From JBDSTZ01 sp039927975 (GTDB taxonomy: Bacteria > Pseudomonadota > Gammaproteobacteria > Burkholderiales > Burkholderiaceae_D): a stretch of DNA of 21,981 nucleotides. The stretch's first letter is position 1, and each line of letters starts with the position of its first letter. This document shows positions 8,102 through 16,202 of this stretch, one piece after another. The position numbers were made by a program, and so were the translations under genes. The stretch lies in the NCBI GenBank assembly GCA_039927975.1, contig JBDSTZ010000173.1, forward strand, positions 1 to 21,981. Direction: 5' to 3'. The notes under the pieces were generated by a model. That model saw nothing but the letters and a program-made list of their open reading frames with translations, ran no database searches and was not told the origin of the DNA.

Positions 8102-9502
8102 TCAGCGGCCGCTGCGGAACAGGACGACTTTGAGCGTGTCGATCAAAATCAGGACGTCGAGGAACAGACTATTGTTCTTCACATAATACAGGTCATACTG
8201 GAGCTTCTGCAACGCGTCCTCGGCCGAGGAACCATAGCCGTAGCGCACCTGGGCCCAGCCGGTGATGCCTGGCTTGATACTGTGGCGCACGTTGTAGTAA
8301 GGGACCACTTCGATCAGCTGCTCGACAAAGTAAGGCCGCTCCGGACGCGGGCCGACAAACGACATCTCGCCGGCGAACACATTGAGGATCTGCGGCAGTT
8401 CGTCGATCCGGGTCTTGCGGATGAAGTTGCCGATGCGGGTGACGCGCGGATCGTTCTGCGCGGCCCATTGCGGCTTGCCGCCCTTCTCTGCGTCGTTGCC
8501 CATGCTGCGGAACTTGCGCACCTTGAAGGACTTGCCGTCGCGCCCGACCCGCTCCTGCGAGTAGAACACCGGCGCGCCGTCTTCGAGGTAGATGGCGGCG
8601 GCGGTGATCAGCATGATGGGAAAGGTCGCCACCAGGATCAGGGTGCTGCAGATCAGGTCGAAGCCGCGCTTCATGAAGGTGCGGATATAGCTCTGGTCGA
8701 AGCCGCCGCCGAACACCAGCCAGCTCGGCTGCAGCGAATCGACCCGGATCTGGCAGGTTTCGCGCTCGAAAAAGGTGGCCGCGTCGGTCACCTTCAAGCC
8801 TTGCAGCTTGCAGTCGAGCAGTTCCTTGATGGGAAAGCCGCCGCGCCGGTTCTGCACCGCCACCACGATCTCGGCCACATTGTATTTGTTCGCCAGCGAG
8901 ACCAGCGAATCGCCGTCGCGCACCGTCAGCAGGCGGTCGCTGGGCATGCACAGCTCTTCGGCCGGATTGGCAATGAAGCCGGCGATGTCGTACTTGTGGT
9001 AGCGCGCGGCCTGGCTGGCCAGATCGGTGCACTCCTTGGCCAGCGGCCCGGCGCCGAGGAAAATGATGCGCGACTCGAGAAAGCGCAGTTCCGAGGTCTT
9101 GAAGAAGATCATGCGCGCCAGGAAGATGCCGGCGGCGGCGAAACCGAACACGAACACCAGCACGCCGCGGCCGAAATACAGCTCGGGCATGACGTAGAAC
9201 ACCAGCGTGAGGATCACGAAACCCATCACGAACGACGGCAGCAGCTTGAGGAAGAAGGGGTTGCGCAAGCCCTCGGTGAAATTGAGCTGGTACATGCCCA
9301 TCGCGCTCATGCTGAAGATGATGGCGGTGGCGAACGCGATGGCCGAGGTGAAGAAGTGGTCGAGATGCGGATTCGAGACGTCGGGAATGTCGCCAAATCG
9401 AATTGCGGCGCCGGCGTACGCCGCGCCGAGCAGAATGAGTATTTCCACAAACAGCAGCACGAAGACGATCTTCGATACGTAGTGGTTAGCGATTCTTAAC
9501 AC
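8102..9502 (-). CDS. PEP-CTERM-associated polyprenyl-phosphate sugar-1-phosphate transferase
   Basis: This inner-membrane initiating glycosyltransferase would transfer a sugar-1-phosphate from a UDP-sugar to undecaprenyl phosphate, the first step of repeat-unit assembly. The 466-residue protein has hydrophobic helices in about 10-130, a nucleotide-binding-like central domain (about 143-250, starting RIIFLGAGPLAKEC), one further helix (about 282-305), and the C-terminal bacterial sugar transferase domain (about 275-466). Motifs include KRGFDLICS, YSQERVGRDGKSFKVRKFRSM, the catalytic Asp-Glu in TRIDELPQ (367-368), SFVGPRPERP (381-390) and KPGITGWAQVRYGYG. The layout fits TIGR03013 (EpsB_2 type). 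Start GTG 9502 is supported by CGGAGG five bases upstream. It is likely co-transcribed with prsK-prsR downstream. The sugar is inferred only: GlcNAc- or GalNAc-1-phosphate would agree with the neighbouring genes. Confidence 0.9.
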   Translation of the reverse strand: MLRIANHYVSKIVFVLLFVEILILLGAAYAGAAIRFGDIPDVSNPHLDHFFTSAIAFATAIIFSMSAMGMYQLNFTEGLRNPFFLKLLPSFVMGFVILTLVFYVMPELYFGRGVLVFVFGFAAAGIFLARMIFFKTSELRFLESRIIFLGAGPLAKECTDLASQAARYHKYDIAGFIANPAEELCMPSDRLLTVRDGDSLVSLANKYNVAEIVVAVQNRRGGFPIKELLDCKLQGLKVTDAATFFERETCQIRVDSLQPSWLVFGGGFDQSYIRTFMKRGFDLICSTLILVATFPIMLITAAAIYLEDGAPVFYSQERVGRDGKSFKVRKFRSMGNDAEKGGKPQWAAQNDPRVTRIGNFIRKTRIDELPQILNVFAGEMSFVGPRPERPYFVEQLIEVVPYYNVRHSIKPGITGWAQVRYGYGSSAEDALQKLQYDLYYVKNNSLFLDVLILIDTLKVVLFRSGR

Positions 9503-9604
9503 TTCAGCCTCCGGAATTTCTTTTTACTTACCAAGAAAGCATGACGGCGCAGGTCCCATACGCCGCCCAGGTCATGCCAATCGCACTCGATCACTTGCAC
9601 TCGA

Positions 9605-10645
9605 TCACTTACTGCTGTTCGTCAGGTTGTCCACGTACCAGTCCATCGCCTGCTTGAGGCCGGCGTCGATGCGGTGGGTCGGCGCGTAACCGAGCAGCTT
9701 GTTCGCCTTGCCGATGTCGGCCTGCGAATGGCGCACGTCGCCGGCGCGGAAATCCTTGAACTGCGGCTGATGCTGGCGCACATGCGGGAAGCGCTCGGCC
9801 AGCAGCTCGCACATCATCGCGTGCAGTTCATTGAGCGTGGTGCGGGCGTTCAGGGCCACGTTGTAGACCTGGTTGGCGGCACCTTCGCCATCGGCCAGCG
9901 CGGCCAGCAGATTGGCTTGCACGACATTGTCGATGAAGCAGAAATCGCGGCTGGTCTCACCGTCGCCGTTGATGAACAGCGGCTTGTTCATGATCAGCGC
10001 GGCGATCCACTGCGGGATCACCGCGGCATAGGCGCCATGCGGATCCTGGCGCGGCCCGAACACGTTGAAGTAGCGCAGGCCGATCGCCTCGGTGCCGTAG
10101 GTGCGGGCGAACACGTTTGCATACAGCTCGTTGACATACTTGGTCACGGCGTAGGGCGAGAGCGGATTGCCGATCACGTCTTCGACTTTTGGCAGGGTTG
10201 GATGGTCGCCGTAGGTCGAGCTCGACGCGGCGTAAACGAAGCGCCTGGCCTTGGCGTCGCGGCTGGCGGTGAGCATGTTCAGGAAACCGCTGACGTTGAC
10301 GTCGTTGGTGGTGATCGGGTCGGCGATCGAGCGCGACACCGAACCCAAGGCCGCCTGGTGCAGCACGAAGTCGACCCCGGCGCAGGCGCGCGTGCAATCG
10401 GCCAGCTGGCGGATGTCGCCCTGGACGAAGGTGAAATTGGCCCAGGCGGCAGGCCCCACCAGCTGCTCGACCTGGTCGAAATTGTGCTGGAAGCCGGTGG
10501 CGAAATTATCCAGCCCGGTGACGCGCTGGTTCAGGCGCAGCAGCGCCTCGACCAGGTTCGAGCCGATGAAACCAGCGGCGCCGGTGACCAGCCAGTGGTA
10601 CTGGTGCTGGCGCAAATGCTGTTGGACATCGGTAAATTTATTCAC
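9605..10645 (-). CDS. tviC: UDP-N-acetylhexosamine (uronate) 4-epimerase, TviC/WbpP-type SDR
   Basis: This extended short-chain dehydrogenase/reductase should epimerise C4 of UDP-GlcNAc or UDP-GlcNAcA, giving the galacto form. From GTG 10645 it has 346 residues. The NAD-binding motif is TGAAGFIG (21-28), the catalytic Ser lies in AASSSTYGD (141-143), and the catalytic pair is Tyr165/Lys169 in YAVTK. Other markers are GLDNFATG, QAALGSVSRS and GDGETSRDFCFIDN, which distinguish the WbpP/TviC group from GalE. GTG 10645 has GGAG nine bases upstream and gives an N-terminal extension like that of WbpP; a TTG at 10660 would add five residues. Beside the dehydrogenase gene it completes a two-step route to UDP-GalNAcA. 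Either enzyme order is possible, as the Vi antigen and WbpP/WbpO pathways differ in this. The stop codon lies inside a 14-bp tandem duplication. Confidence 0.88.
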   Translation of the reverse strand: MNKFTDVQQHLRQHQYHWLVTGAAGFIGSNLVEALLRLNQRVTGLDNFATGFQHNFDQVEQLVGPAAWANFTFVQGDIRQLADCTRACAGVDFVLHQAALGSVSRSIADPITTNDVNVSGFLNMLTASRDAKARRFVYAASSSTYGDHPTLPKVEDVIGNPLSPYAVTKYVNELYANVFARTYGTEAIGLRYFNVFGPRQDPHGAYAAVIPQWIAALIMNKPLFINGDGETSRDFCFIDNVVQANLLAALADGEGAANQVYNVALNARTTLNELHAMMCELLAERFPHVRQHQPQFKDFRAGDVRHSQADIGKANKLLGYAPTHRIDAGLKQAMDWYVDNLTNSSK

Positions 10646-10750
10646 GGTGTGCTGCTCCAAATGGGTTCCCGCGGCGGCCCGGCCGGGCCGCCTGCATGAT
10701 CGGGCGGCCAGGCGCCGCGCCAGAAAATGCCTGCCTTAAAAACTGACGTG

Positions 10751-10776
10751 GCCGCCGGCCGAAATCGGCAGGCGGC
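10751..10776 (-). terminator. Hairpin between dehydrogenase and epimerase genes, possible weak terminator
   Basis: An inverted repeat pairs GCCGCC (10751-10756) with GGCGGC (10771-10776), extended by four more pairs after one mismatch, with a four-base loop. On the minus strand a T-tract follows only after about eight bases, so this is at best a leaky terminator or an mRNA-stability hairpin in the 152-base gap. Confidence 0.35.
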
Positions 10777-10797
10777 CCGCAAAAAACACTGCGACGA

Positions 10798-12087
<1,290 letters not shown>

Positions 12088-12492
12088 TATCGGGTTCCGT
12101 TAAGAATTAATCTTTGCAATTATAATAACTTTCAATATAGCACACAAATAATCTGCGCCCAATTGAAAGCAACTAATTTTGTCTTGAGGAAACAACACTC
12201 GCGGCATTTTATTATCATCATGACAGCAATCCGCCGCGCAACGCTGGCCATTTTCCGGATGGGCACGCCGCTGCCGCTCACTTTGCCCCGCCGCCGGGGC
12301 AGCGCGCCGGGCGCCGCTACACCGAGGGCGAGGCTGCAATTTTATCACTTTCCTATTAACAAATGTCCGTTTGAAATTTTGTTCTGTGGCGCTCGCGGCA
12401 CGCGAAACCATTTGTTTTCAAAGGGCAAAAACCGGGAATCCCGCCGGGCTTTGTCGAGGCTTCTTACAACGCTTGGAAGTGAGGGATGATGC
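12088..12492. other. 405-base intergenic region upstream of the UDP-sugar dehydrogenase gene
   Basis: Both flanking genes point leftwards, so this is the upstream region of the dehydrogenase and the downstream region of the acyltransferase. The part from 12100 to 12200 is AT-rich and holds the promoter at 12119-12147. A GC-rich palindrome GCCCCGCCGCCGGGGC lies near 12284-12299. A small hairpin (CGGG-ATT-CCCG) followed by five T on the minus strand at about 12427-12443 may be a weak terminator for the acyltransferase. Open frames here on either strand do not look like protein. No clear sigma-54 site was seen. Confidence 0.6.
12119..12147 (-). promoter_or_regulatory. Sigma-70 promoter for the dehydrogenase-led unit
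   Basis: On the minus strand TTGTGT (12142-12147) and a perfect TATAAT (12119-12124) are separated by exactly 17 bases, in an AT-rich stretch unlike the surroundings. Transcription would start near 12112 and leave a leader of about 25 bases before the ATG at 12087. Confidence 0.65.
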
Positions 12493-13620
12493 TCAAGCGG
12501 AAACCTTTTCCGGCGTGGCGGGCAAGGTGGCGGGCCTTCCGGCCGGGGCCAGCGAGAACGGCCGTTCGACCAGCAGAAACAGCACGCCCGACACGAGCAA
12601 GGTGAGCAGGAACATCAGCGGCAGCATGGCCAGCACCAGCGCGCCATTCGGTGTGGCCGGCGCCGCTTTCGCCAGCAGCAGGAAGCCGGCCTTGAGCGCG
12701 AGGCCATGCAGCAGGTAGTAGGAGTAGCTCATATTGCCGAGCCAGCGCAGCGGCGCCCAACTGAAGCCACGCGCCAGCGCCGAACGGGGCCGGCTGAAAC
12801 AGCAAAAGCACACGATGAAGAACGTGCCGAACAGGATGAGCATCTTGACGGCCAGCGCGCCGGCGCCAAAGAAAGGCAAGGCGCTCGACCACAAGCCGGC
12901 CAGCAGCGCGGCGAAGGCGAACCCGCTGCGCGGCGCGGCGCCCGCGTGGCGTGGCAAGGCTTCGTACAGCAGGATGCCGGCGATGAACATGATCAGCCGG
13001 ATCGGCCCCTCGTAGATGCTACACAAGAGCACGATGATGCCGGCCAGCGCGATAAAAAAAGCCACGCGCCAGCGGCTCGTTCGCGCACGCAGCGACAGCA
13101 TCCCGATGAGCGGCGGCATGACCAGGTAGTAAAACATCTCATAGCTGAGCGACCACGCTACCGTGATCAGGGGCTCGATTGGCAGCAGGCCCGGCAGCAA
13201 GGCCAAGTTCTCCAGCAGATACACGGCCGCCGCGGCGCTGCCGGCGGGGATTTTGCTCTCGGCCGGACGCAGCACCGAGAGCAGCACGTACAGCACGAAG
13301 ACGACAAGGAAGGCCGGATAAATCCGCACCACGCGGCGGCGCATGAAGGCGGCAAACGCTTGCGGCCGCGCCATCAGGGAGCCGTAGATCAGGTAGCCGC
13401 TCAGCACGAAAAACAGGTCGACGCCGGCGTTGCCGATGGTGCGCAGCGCGGTCAGGCTCACGCCCAGTGGCGACGCCGCCGGCAGCCAGGGGTCGATCAG
13501 GGTGACGTAATGGACCAGGAAGACGAGAAACACGGCGAAGCCGCGCAGGCCCTCCATCGGCCGCACGTTCGCCGCGCTGCCGCTGCGGGACAATTCAAAC
13601 TGCTGGGACAGCCACTGCAT
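12493..13620 (-). CDS. Acyltransferase 3 family membrane protein (OafA-like), copy A
   Basis: This inner-membrane O-acyltransferase probably acetylates, or otherwise acylates, a surface polysaccharide. The 375-residue product has about ten hydrophobic helices and no soluble SGNH domain. Family signatures are RPMEGLRGFAVF near 20-31 followed by the conserved His37 in FLVHYV, NAGVDLFFVLSGYLIYG, RRRVVRIYPAF, and TVAWSLSYEMFYYLVMP. The tail ends in a Pro/Ala-rich stretch. Start ATG 13620 has GGAG four bases upstream. It is separated from the dehydrogenase unit by 405 bases, so it is probably a separate transcription unit. Modification of the exopolysaccharide made by the neighbouring locus is plausible but only inferred from location. 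Confidence 0.87.
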   Translation of the reverse strand: MQWLSQQFELSRSGSAANVRPMEGLRGFAVFLVFLVHYVTLIDPWLPAASPLGVSLTALRTIGNAGVDLFFVLSGYLIYGSLMARPQAFAAFMRRRVVRIYPAFLVVFVLYVLLSVLRPAESKIPAGSAAAAVYLLENLALLPGLLPIEPLITVAWSLSYEMFYYLVMPPLIGMLSLRARTSRWRVAFFIALAGIIVLLCSIYEGPIRLIMFIAGILLYEALPRHAGAAPRSGFAFAALLAGLWSSALPFFGAGALAVKMLILFGTFFIVCFCCFSRPRSALARGFSWAPLRWLGNMSYSYYLLHGLALKAGFLLLAKAAPATPNGALVLAMLPLMFLLTLLVSGVLFLLVERPFSLAPAGRPATLPATPEKVSA

Positions 13621-13638
13621 GGCACTCCGATCGCTTGC

Positions 13639-13699
13639 TTACTGAGTTACTGAGGTGACGAAGAAATTCTTGAACGGCAAATTCTAACTCAGTAGCAAT
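13639..13699. repeat. Short inverted and direct repeats upstream of acyltransferase A
   Basis: TTACTGAG is repeated twice in tandem at 13639-13654. Its complement AACTCAGTA recurs at 13686-13694, giving a perfect 9-base inverted repeat (extended to about 14 bases with one indel) with roughly 37 bases between arms. It lies 20-80 bases upstream of the start of acyltransferase A and could be a protein-binding site or an mRNA stem. Confidence 0.4.
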
Positions 13700-13702
13700 C
13701 GG

Positions 13703-13727
13703 AAAAACCGGCGCCTGGGCCCGCCAG
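13703..13727 (-). terminator. Intrinsic terminator after acyltransferase B
   Basis: On the minus strand a six-pair stem (CTGGCG at 13722-13727 with CGCCGG at 13708-13713, one G-T pair) and an eight-base loop are followed directly by five T. It starts 5 bases after the stop codon of the acyltransferase gene. Confidence 0.7.
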
Positions 13728-13732
13728 CAGGA

Positions 13733-14812
13733 TTACTCGGCCGTCAATACGCTGCGCACGTCCACAGCCTTCGGCGACGGCAGGCGTTTGAATTTCAAAA
13801 ACGGTTTTTCGATGAGATACCAGCTGACGGTACCGAGCGCGAGCGCGCCCAGCAGTGACCAGAATGACAGCGACCACGGCGACAGCTGCGGGAAAGTCCA
13901 CAGCAACAGCTTTTGCACGGGCCAGCCATACAGATAGACGCCATATGACACATCGGGCAAGCGATTGAATTTCGCCAGCGATGCGATCGGTTTGAAGGCA
14001 AAGAAAAACATGAGATAGGCGCCGGCGGTCGCCAGCACCAGCTCGGACAGTCGCCATGATTTCATCCCCAGCGCAAGCACAATCAAGGCAAGGATCGCCA
14101 GAGGGCGCGAGTAGCTTATTTTTTCCCGGTAAAGGTAGCACGCTCCGCCGACGAGAAAAAAGGAACCGAGGCGGATCAGCGGATCGAACCACATCAGTTG
14201 CGACGGCAAGCTGGGCAGCACCGCAAAGCGTTCTGCCACGAAAGCGGCGAACAAGACGATCGTTGCGGCCAGCCACGCGCGGCGCCGGCCAACCAGGCCT
14301 GCGATCCCGGCCAACAGGACCACCATGTAGCACATGAACTCGAAAGAAATCGTCCACATGGCGCCATTGATGCGCGGGTAGAAACTGCCGGCAAACACCG
14401 GCGGAACCTCAGGCGGCTGCAGCAGCACCAGCGAGGCGATCAGGCCAGTGATGGACAATCGGGAGAAATACCCAGCCGCATTGGCCGCCAGCGGGCCCAC
14501 CACGAAGGCGCACACGAGGCTGGCAACGATAAAGCCCGGAAAGATTCGCAACACGCGGCTGCGCAGGAACTGGAAGACGTCGGGCGTATTGGCCCAACTT
14601 TGCACGATCAGGTAGCCACTCAGAAGGAAGAATCCATCGACCGCGAATTCGCCAAACGAGATCGTATGGAAGAGGGATGTCAGCAGTTCACGGCTGCGGT
14701 TGCCGTCCACCATTTCAGGCGCGTGCGAGAGAATGACCAGGGACGCCAATATCAAACGCAGCAGATTGAAATTGTTATTCTTGGCGGGCGTGACGATGTT
14801 ATTGGACGACAT
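13733..14812 (-). CDS. Acyltransferase 3 family membrane protein (OafA-like), copy B
   Basis: This predicted inner-membrane acyltransferase of 359 residues has about ten hydrophobic helices. It carries NFNLLRLILASLVILSHAP (conserved His30), GEFAVDGFFLLSGYLIVQSW, RSRVLRIFPGF, NGAMWTISFEFMCYMVVL and a final LIEKPFLKFKR. The likely substrate is a cell-surface polysaccharide or lipid-linked sugar. The open frame continues upstream to 15016, but that would run through the tRNA gene, so ATG 14812 (protein starting MSSNNIV) is chosen; its ribosome binding site (GAGA) is weak. It ends just before a good terminator. It resembles copies A and C only in the family motifs and does not look like a recent duplicate. 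Confidence 0.87.
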   Translation of the reverse strand: MSSNNIVTPAKNNNFNLLRLILASLVILSHAPEMVDGNRSRELLTSLFHTISFGEFAVDGFFLLSGYLIVQSWANTPDVFQFLRSRVLRIFPGFIVASLVCAFVVGPLAANAAGYFSRLSITGLIASLVLLQPPEVPPVFAGSFYPRINGAMWTISFEFMCYMVVLLAGIAGLVGRRRAWLAATIVLFAAFVAERFAVLPSLPSQLMWFDPLIRLGSFFLVGGACYLYREKISYSRPLAILALIVLALGMKSWRLSELVLATAGAYLMFFFAFKPIASLAKFNRLPDVSYGVYLYGWPVQKLLLWTFPQLSPWSLSFWSLLGALALGTVSWYLIEKPFLKFKRLPSPKAVDVRSVLTAE

Positions 14813-14954
14813 TCTCGACAATAAGTTCGAAGTGCCTCGCCGGTCGGCGAACTGTACGGAGCCGCAGCAAGGTGTAGGGCGATGACGATTTTCGCCTCGC
14901 GTTCCGATAACACATGGAACAAGGCGCGCGAACACGACTGGATACAGAAAGAAC

Positions 14955-15030
14955 TGGTGCGGCTGGCGGGGATCGAACCCACGACCCTTGGCTTCGGAGG
15001 CCAATACTCTATCCACTGAGCTACAGCCGC
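14955..15030 (-). tRNA. tRNA-Arg (anticodon CCG)
   Basis: The minus strand folds as a standard 76-base tRNA including an encoded CCA. The acceptor stem GCGGCTG/CAGCCGC (15024-15030 with 14959-14965) is fully paired. The D-arm contains TAGCTCAGTGGATAGAGTA. The anticodon stem TTGGC/GCCAA encloses loop CTCCGAA, giving CCG, which reads the Arg codon CGG. The T-arm contains GGTTCGATCC. The discriminator base is A at 14958. Confidence 0.97.
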
Positions 15031-15060
15031 GCTTGGGGGGAACGTCTTTAAGTGAGGCGA

Positions 15061-15089
15061 AGGATACAGTTTTTCGGCCCGTCCGTCCA
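15061..15089 (-). promoter_or_regulatory. Candidate promoter of tRNA-Arg
   Basis: On the minus strand TGGACG (15084-15089) and TATCCT (15061-15066) are 17 bases apart, followed by a GC-rich start region of the kind seen at stable-RNA promoters. Initiation would fall about 20-25 bases before the mature tRNA. Confidence 0.4.
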
Positions 15090-15119
15090 TGGAAAGTGTG
15101 GAATCATAGGCAATTTGCG

Positions 15120-15148
15120 TTCCAAAACAGGACCTTTGCGTCTATAAT
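15120..15148 (+). promoter_or_regulatory. Promoter of the dihaem cytochrome c gene
   Basis: A perfect TATAAT at 15143-15148 is preceded 17 bases upstream by a weak -35 (TTCCAA, 15120-15125). The leader to the ATG at 15232 would be about 75 bases. It is divergent from the tRNA promoter, with about 30 bases between them. Confidence 0.6.
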
Positions 15149-15231
15149 CGCGGGTTTGGCGAGTGTTTGCGGCGGGTATGGGCAAACGGAATCAGTCAAG
15201 GCAGCTTTTTGAAAATTGTACTAAGGACATC

Positions 15232-16143
15232 ATGAGCGACGCACATAACGAACACGAATCCCCCATCCGCACCCCAAAACAGTTGGTTGTCGCAGTGGCC
15301 GGTTTTTTCCTGGTCATTGTCATCGGCATCATCCTGCTGGTGTCCTTCGTTACCACCACCAAGCTGGTCGGCGCCGGTACCGAGAGCCAAAGCCCTGACG
15401 CCATCGCCGCCCGTGTACGCCCGGTCGCCGACGAAGGCTACACGCTGAAAGACGTCAACGCGCCGAAAGTGCTGCAATCGGGTGAAGCGGTGTTCACCGC
15501 CATCTGCGCCGCCTGCCACGCCACCGGCGCCGCTGGCGCACCAAAAGTCGGCGACGCCGGCGCCTGGGGTTCGCGCATCGCGCAGGGTTACGACACGCTG
15601 CTCAAACACGCAATCGAAGGTATCCGCGCCATGCCGGCCAAAGGCGGCAATCCCGATCTGGACGACGTCGAAGTTGCTCGCGCAGTGGTCCACATGGCCA
15701 ACCAGAGCGGCGCCAAGTTCAAGGAGCCTGAAGTAAAAGCGGCAGCGGCGGCGCCAGCAGCGCCTGCGGCAGAGGCACCAGCGGCAGAGGCACCAGCGGC
15801 AGCGGCTCCGGCAGCAGCGCCTGCCCCTGCGGCGGCACCGGCTGCGGCAGCAGCGGCCCCAGCAGCGCCAGCGGCAGCACCGAAGCTCGCCGCCGACGCC
15901 GGCAAGAGCGTCTATAACGCGACATGCGTCGCTTGCCACGGCGCTGGTATCGCCGGCGCGCCTAAGTTCGGCGACAAGGCAGCATGGGCGCCACGCGTCA
16001 AGCAAGGCACGGCCGTCCTGTACGAACACGCCCTCAAAGGTTTCCAGGGCAAGGCTGGCGTGATGCCACCTAAAGGCGGCTCGAGCGCCTCCGACGATGA
16101 AGTCAAGGCAGCAGTCGACTACATGGCGAGCGCGGCGAAATAA
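15232..16143 (+). CDS. Membrane-anchored cytochrome c with two cytochrome c5-like domains
   Basis: This 303-residue electron carrier is held in the inner membrane by one helix (about 16-41) with both haem domains in the periplasm. Domain 1 has haem-binding CAACH at 92-96 and axial Met134 (RAMPAKGG). Domain 2 has CVACH at 232-236 and axial Met278 (VMPPKGG). Each is followed by the D-D/E-V-x-x-A-V-x-x-M helix. Between them is a linker of almost only Ala and Pro with some Glu (about 169-217). The family is the c5-like class I cytochromes (CycA type), which feed terminal oxidases or other reductases. ATG 15232 has AAGGA four bases upstream and gives a normal N-in anchor; the open frame reaches further upstream without a ribosome binding site. 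It is a monocistronic gene ending in a strong terminator. Confidence 0.92.
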   Translation: MSDAHNEHESPIRTPKQLVVAVAGFFLVIVIGIILLVSFVTTTKLVGAGTESQSPDAIAARVRPVADEGYTLKDVNAPKVLQSGEAVFTAICAACHATGAAGAPKVGDAGAWGSRIAQGYDTLLKHAIEGIRAMPAKGGNPDLDDVEVARAVVHMANQSGAKFKEPEVKAAAAAPAAPAAEAPAAEAPAAAAPAAAPAPAAAPAAAAAAPAAPAAAPKLAADAGKSVYNATCVACHGAGIAGAPKFGDKAAWAPRVKQGTAVLYEHALKGFQGKAGVMPPKGGSSASDDEVKAAVDYMASAAK

Positions 16144-16156
16144 AGCGTCCGCCAGC

Positions 16157-16187
16157 AAAAAAACCGCGCCTGGTGCGCGGTTTTTTT
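16157..16187 (+). terminator. Symmetrical bidirectional intrinsic terminator
   Basis: The stem CCGCGC/GCGCGG (16164-16169 with 16175-16180) and a five-base loop are flanked by seven A on the left and seven T on the right. It therefore works as a terminator on both strands, for the cytochrome gene (14 bases after its stop) and for the convergent acyltransferase C gene (16 bases after its stop). Confidence 0.92.
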
Positions 16188-16202
16188 ATGTCCGCCGCGA
16201 AC

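Noticed and set aside
5964..9499. Long plus-strand frames opposite prsK and the sugar transferase
   Set aside because: Arg/His/Gln-rich sequence without recognisable domains, fully covered by well-identified minus-strand genes.
12100..12489. Small open frames in the dehydrogenase upstream region on both strands
   Set aside because: No ribosome binding site, no protein-like composition, and the minus-strand one covers the promoter; treated as non-coding.
14813..15016. N-terminal extension of acyltransferase B to an ATG at 15016
   Set aside because: The extension would translate through the tRNA-Arg gene; the family motif begins soon after the ATG at 14812.
14955..15030. Integrative element attached at the tRNA-Arg gene
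   Set aside because: No integrase gene and no second copy of the tRNA 3' end was found in the window; a boundary outside it cannot be excluded.
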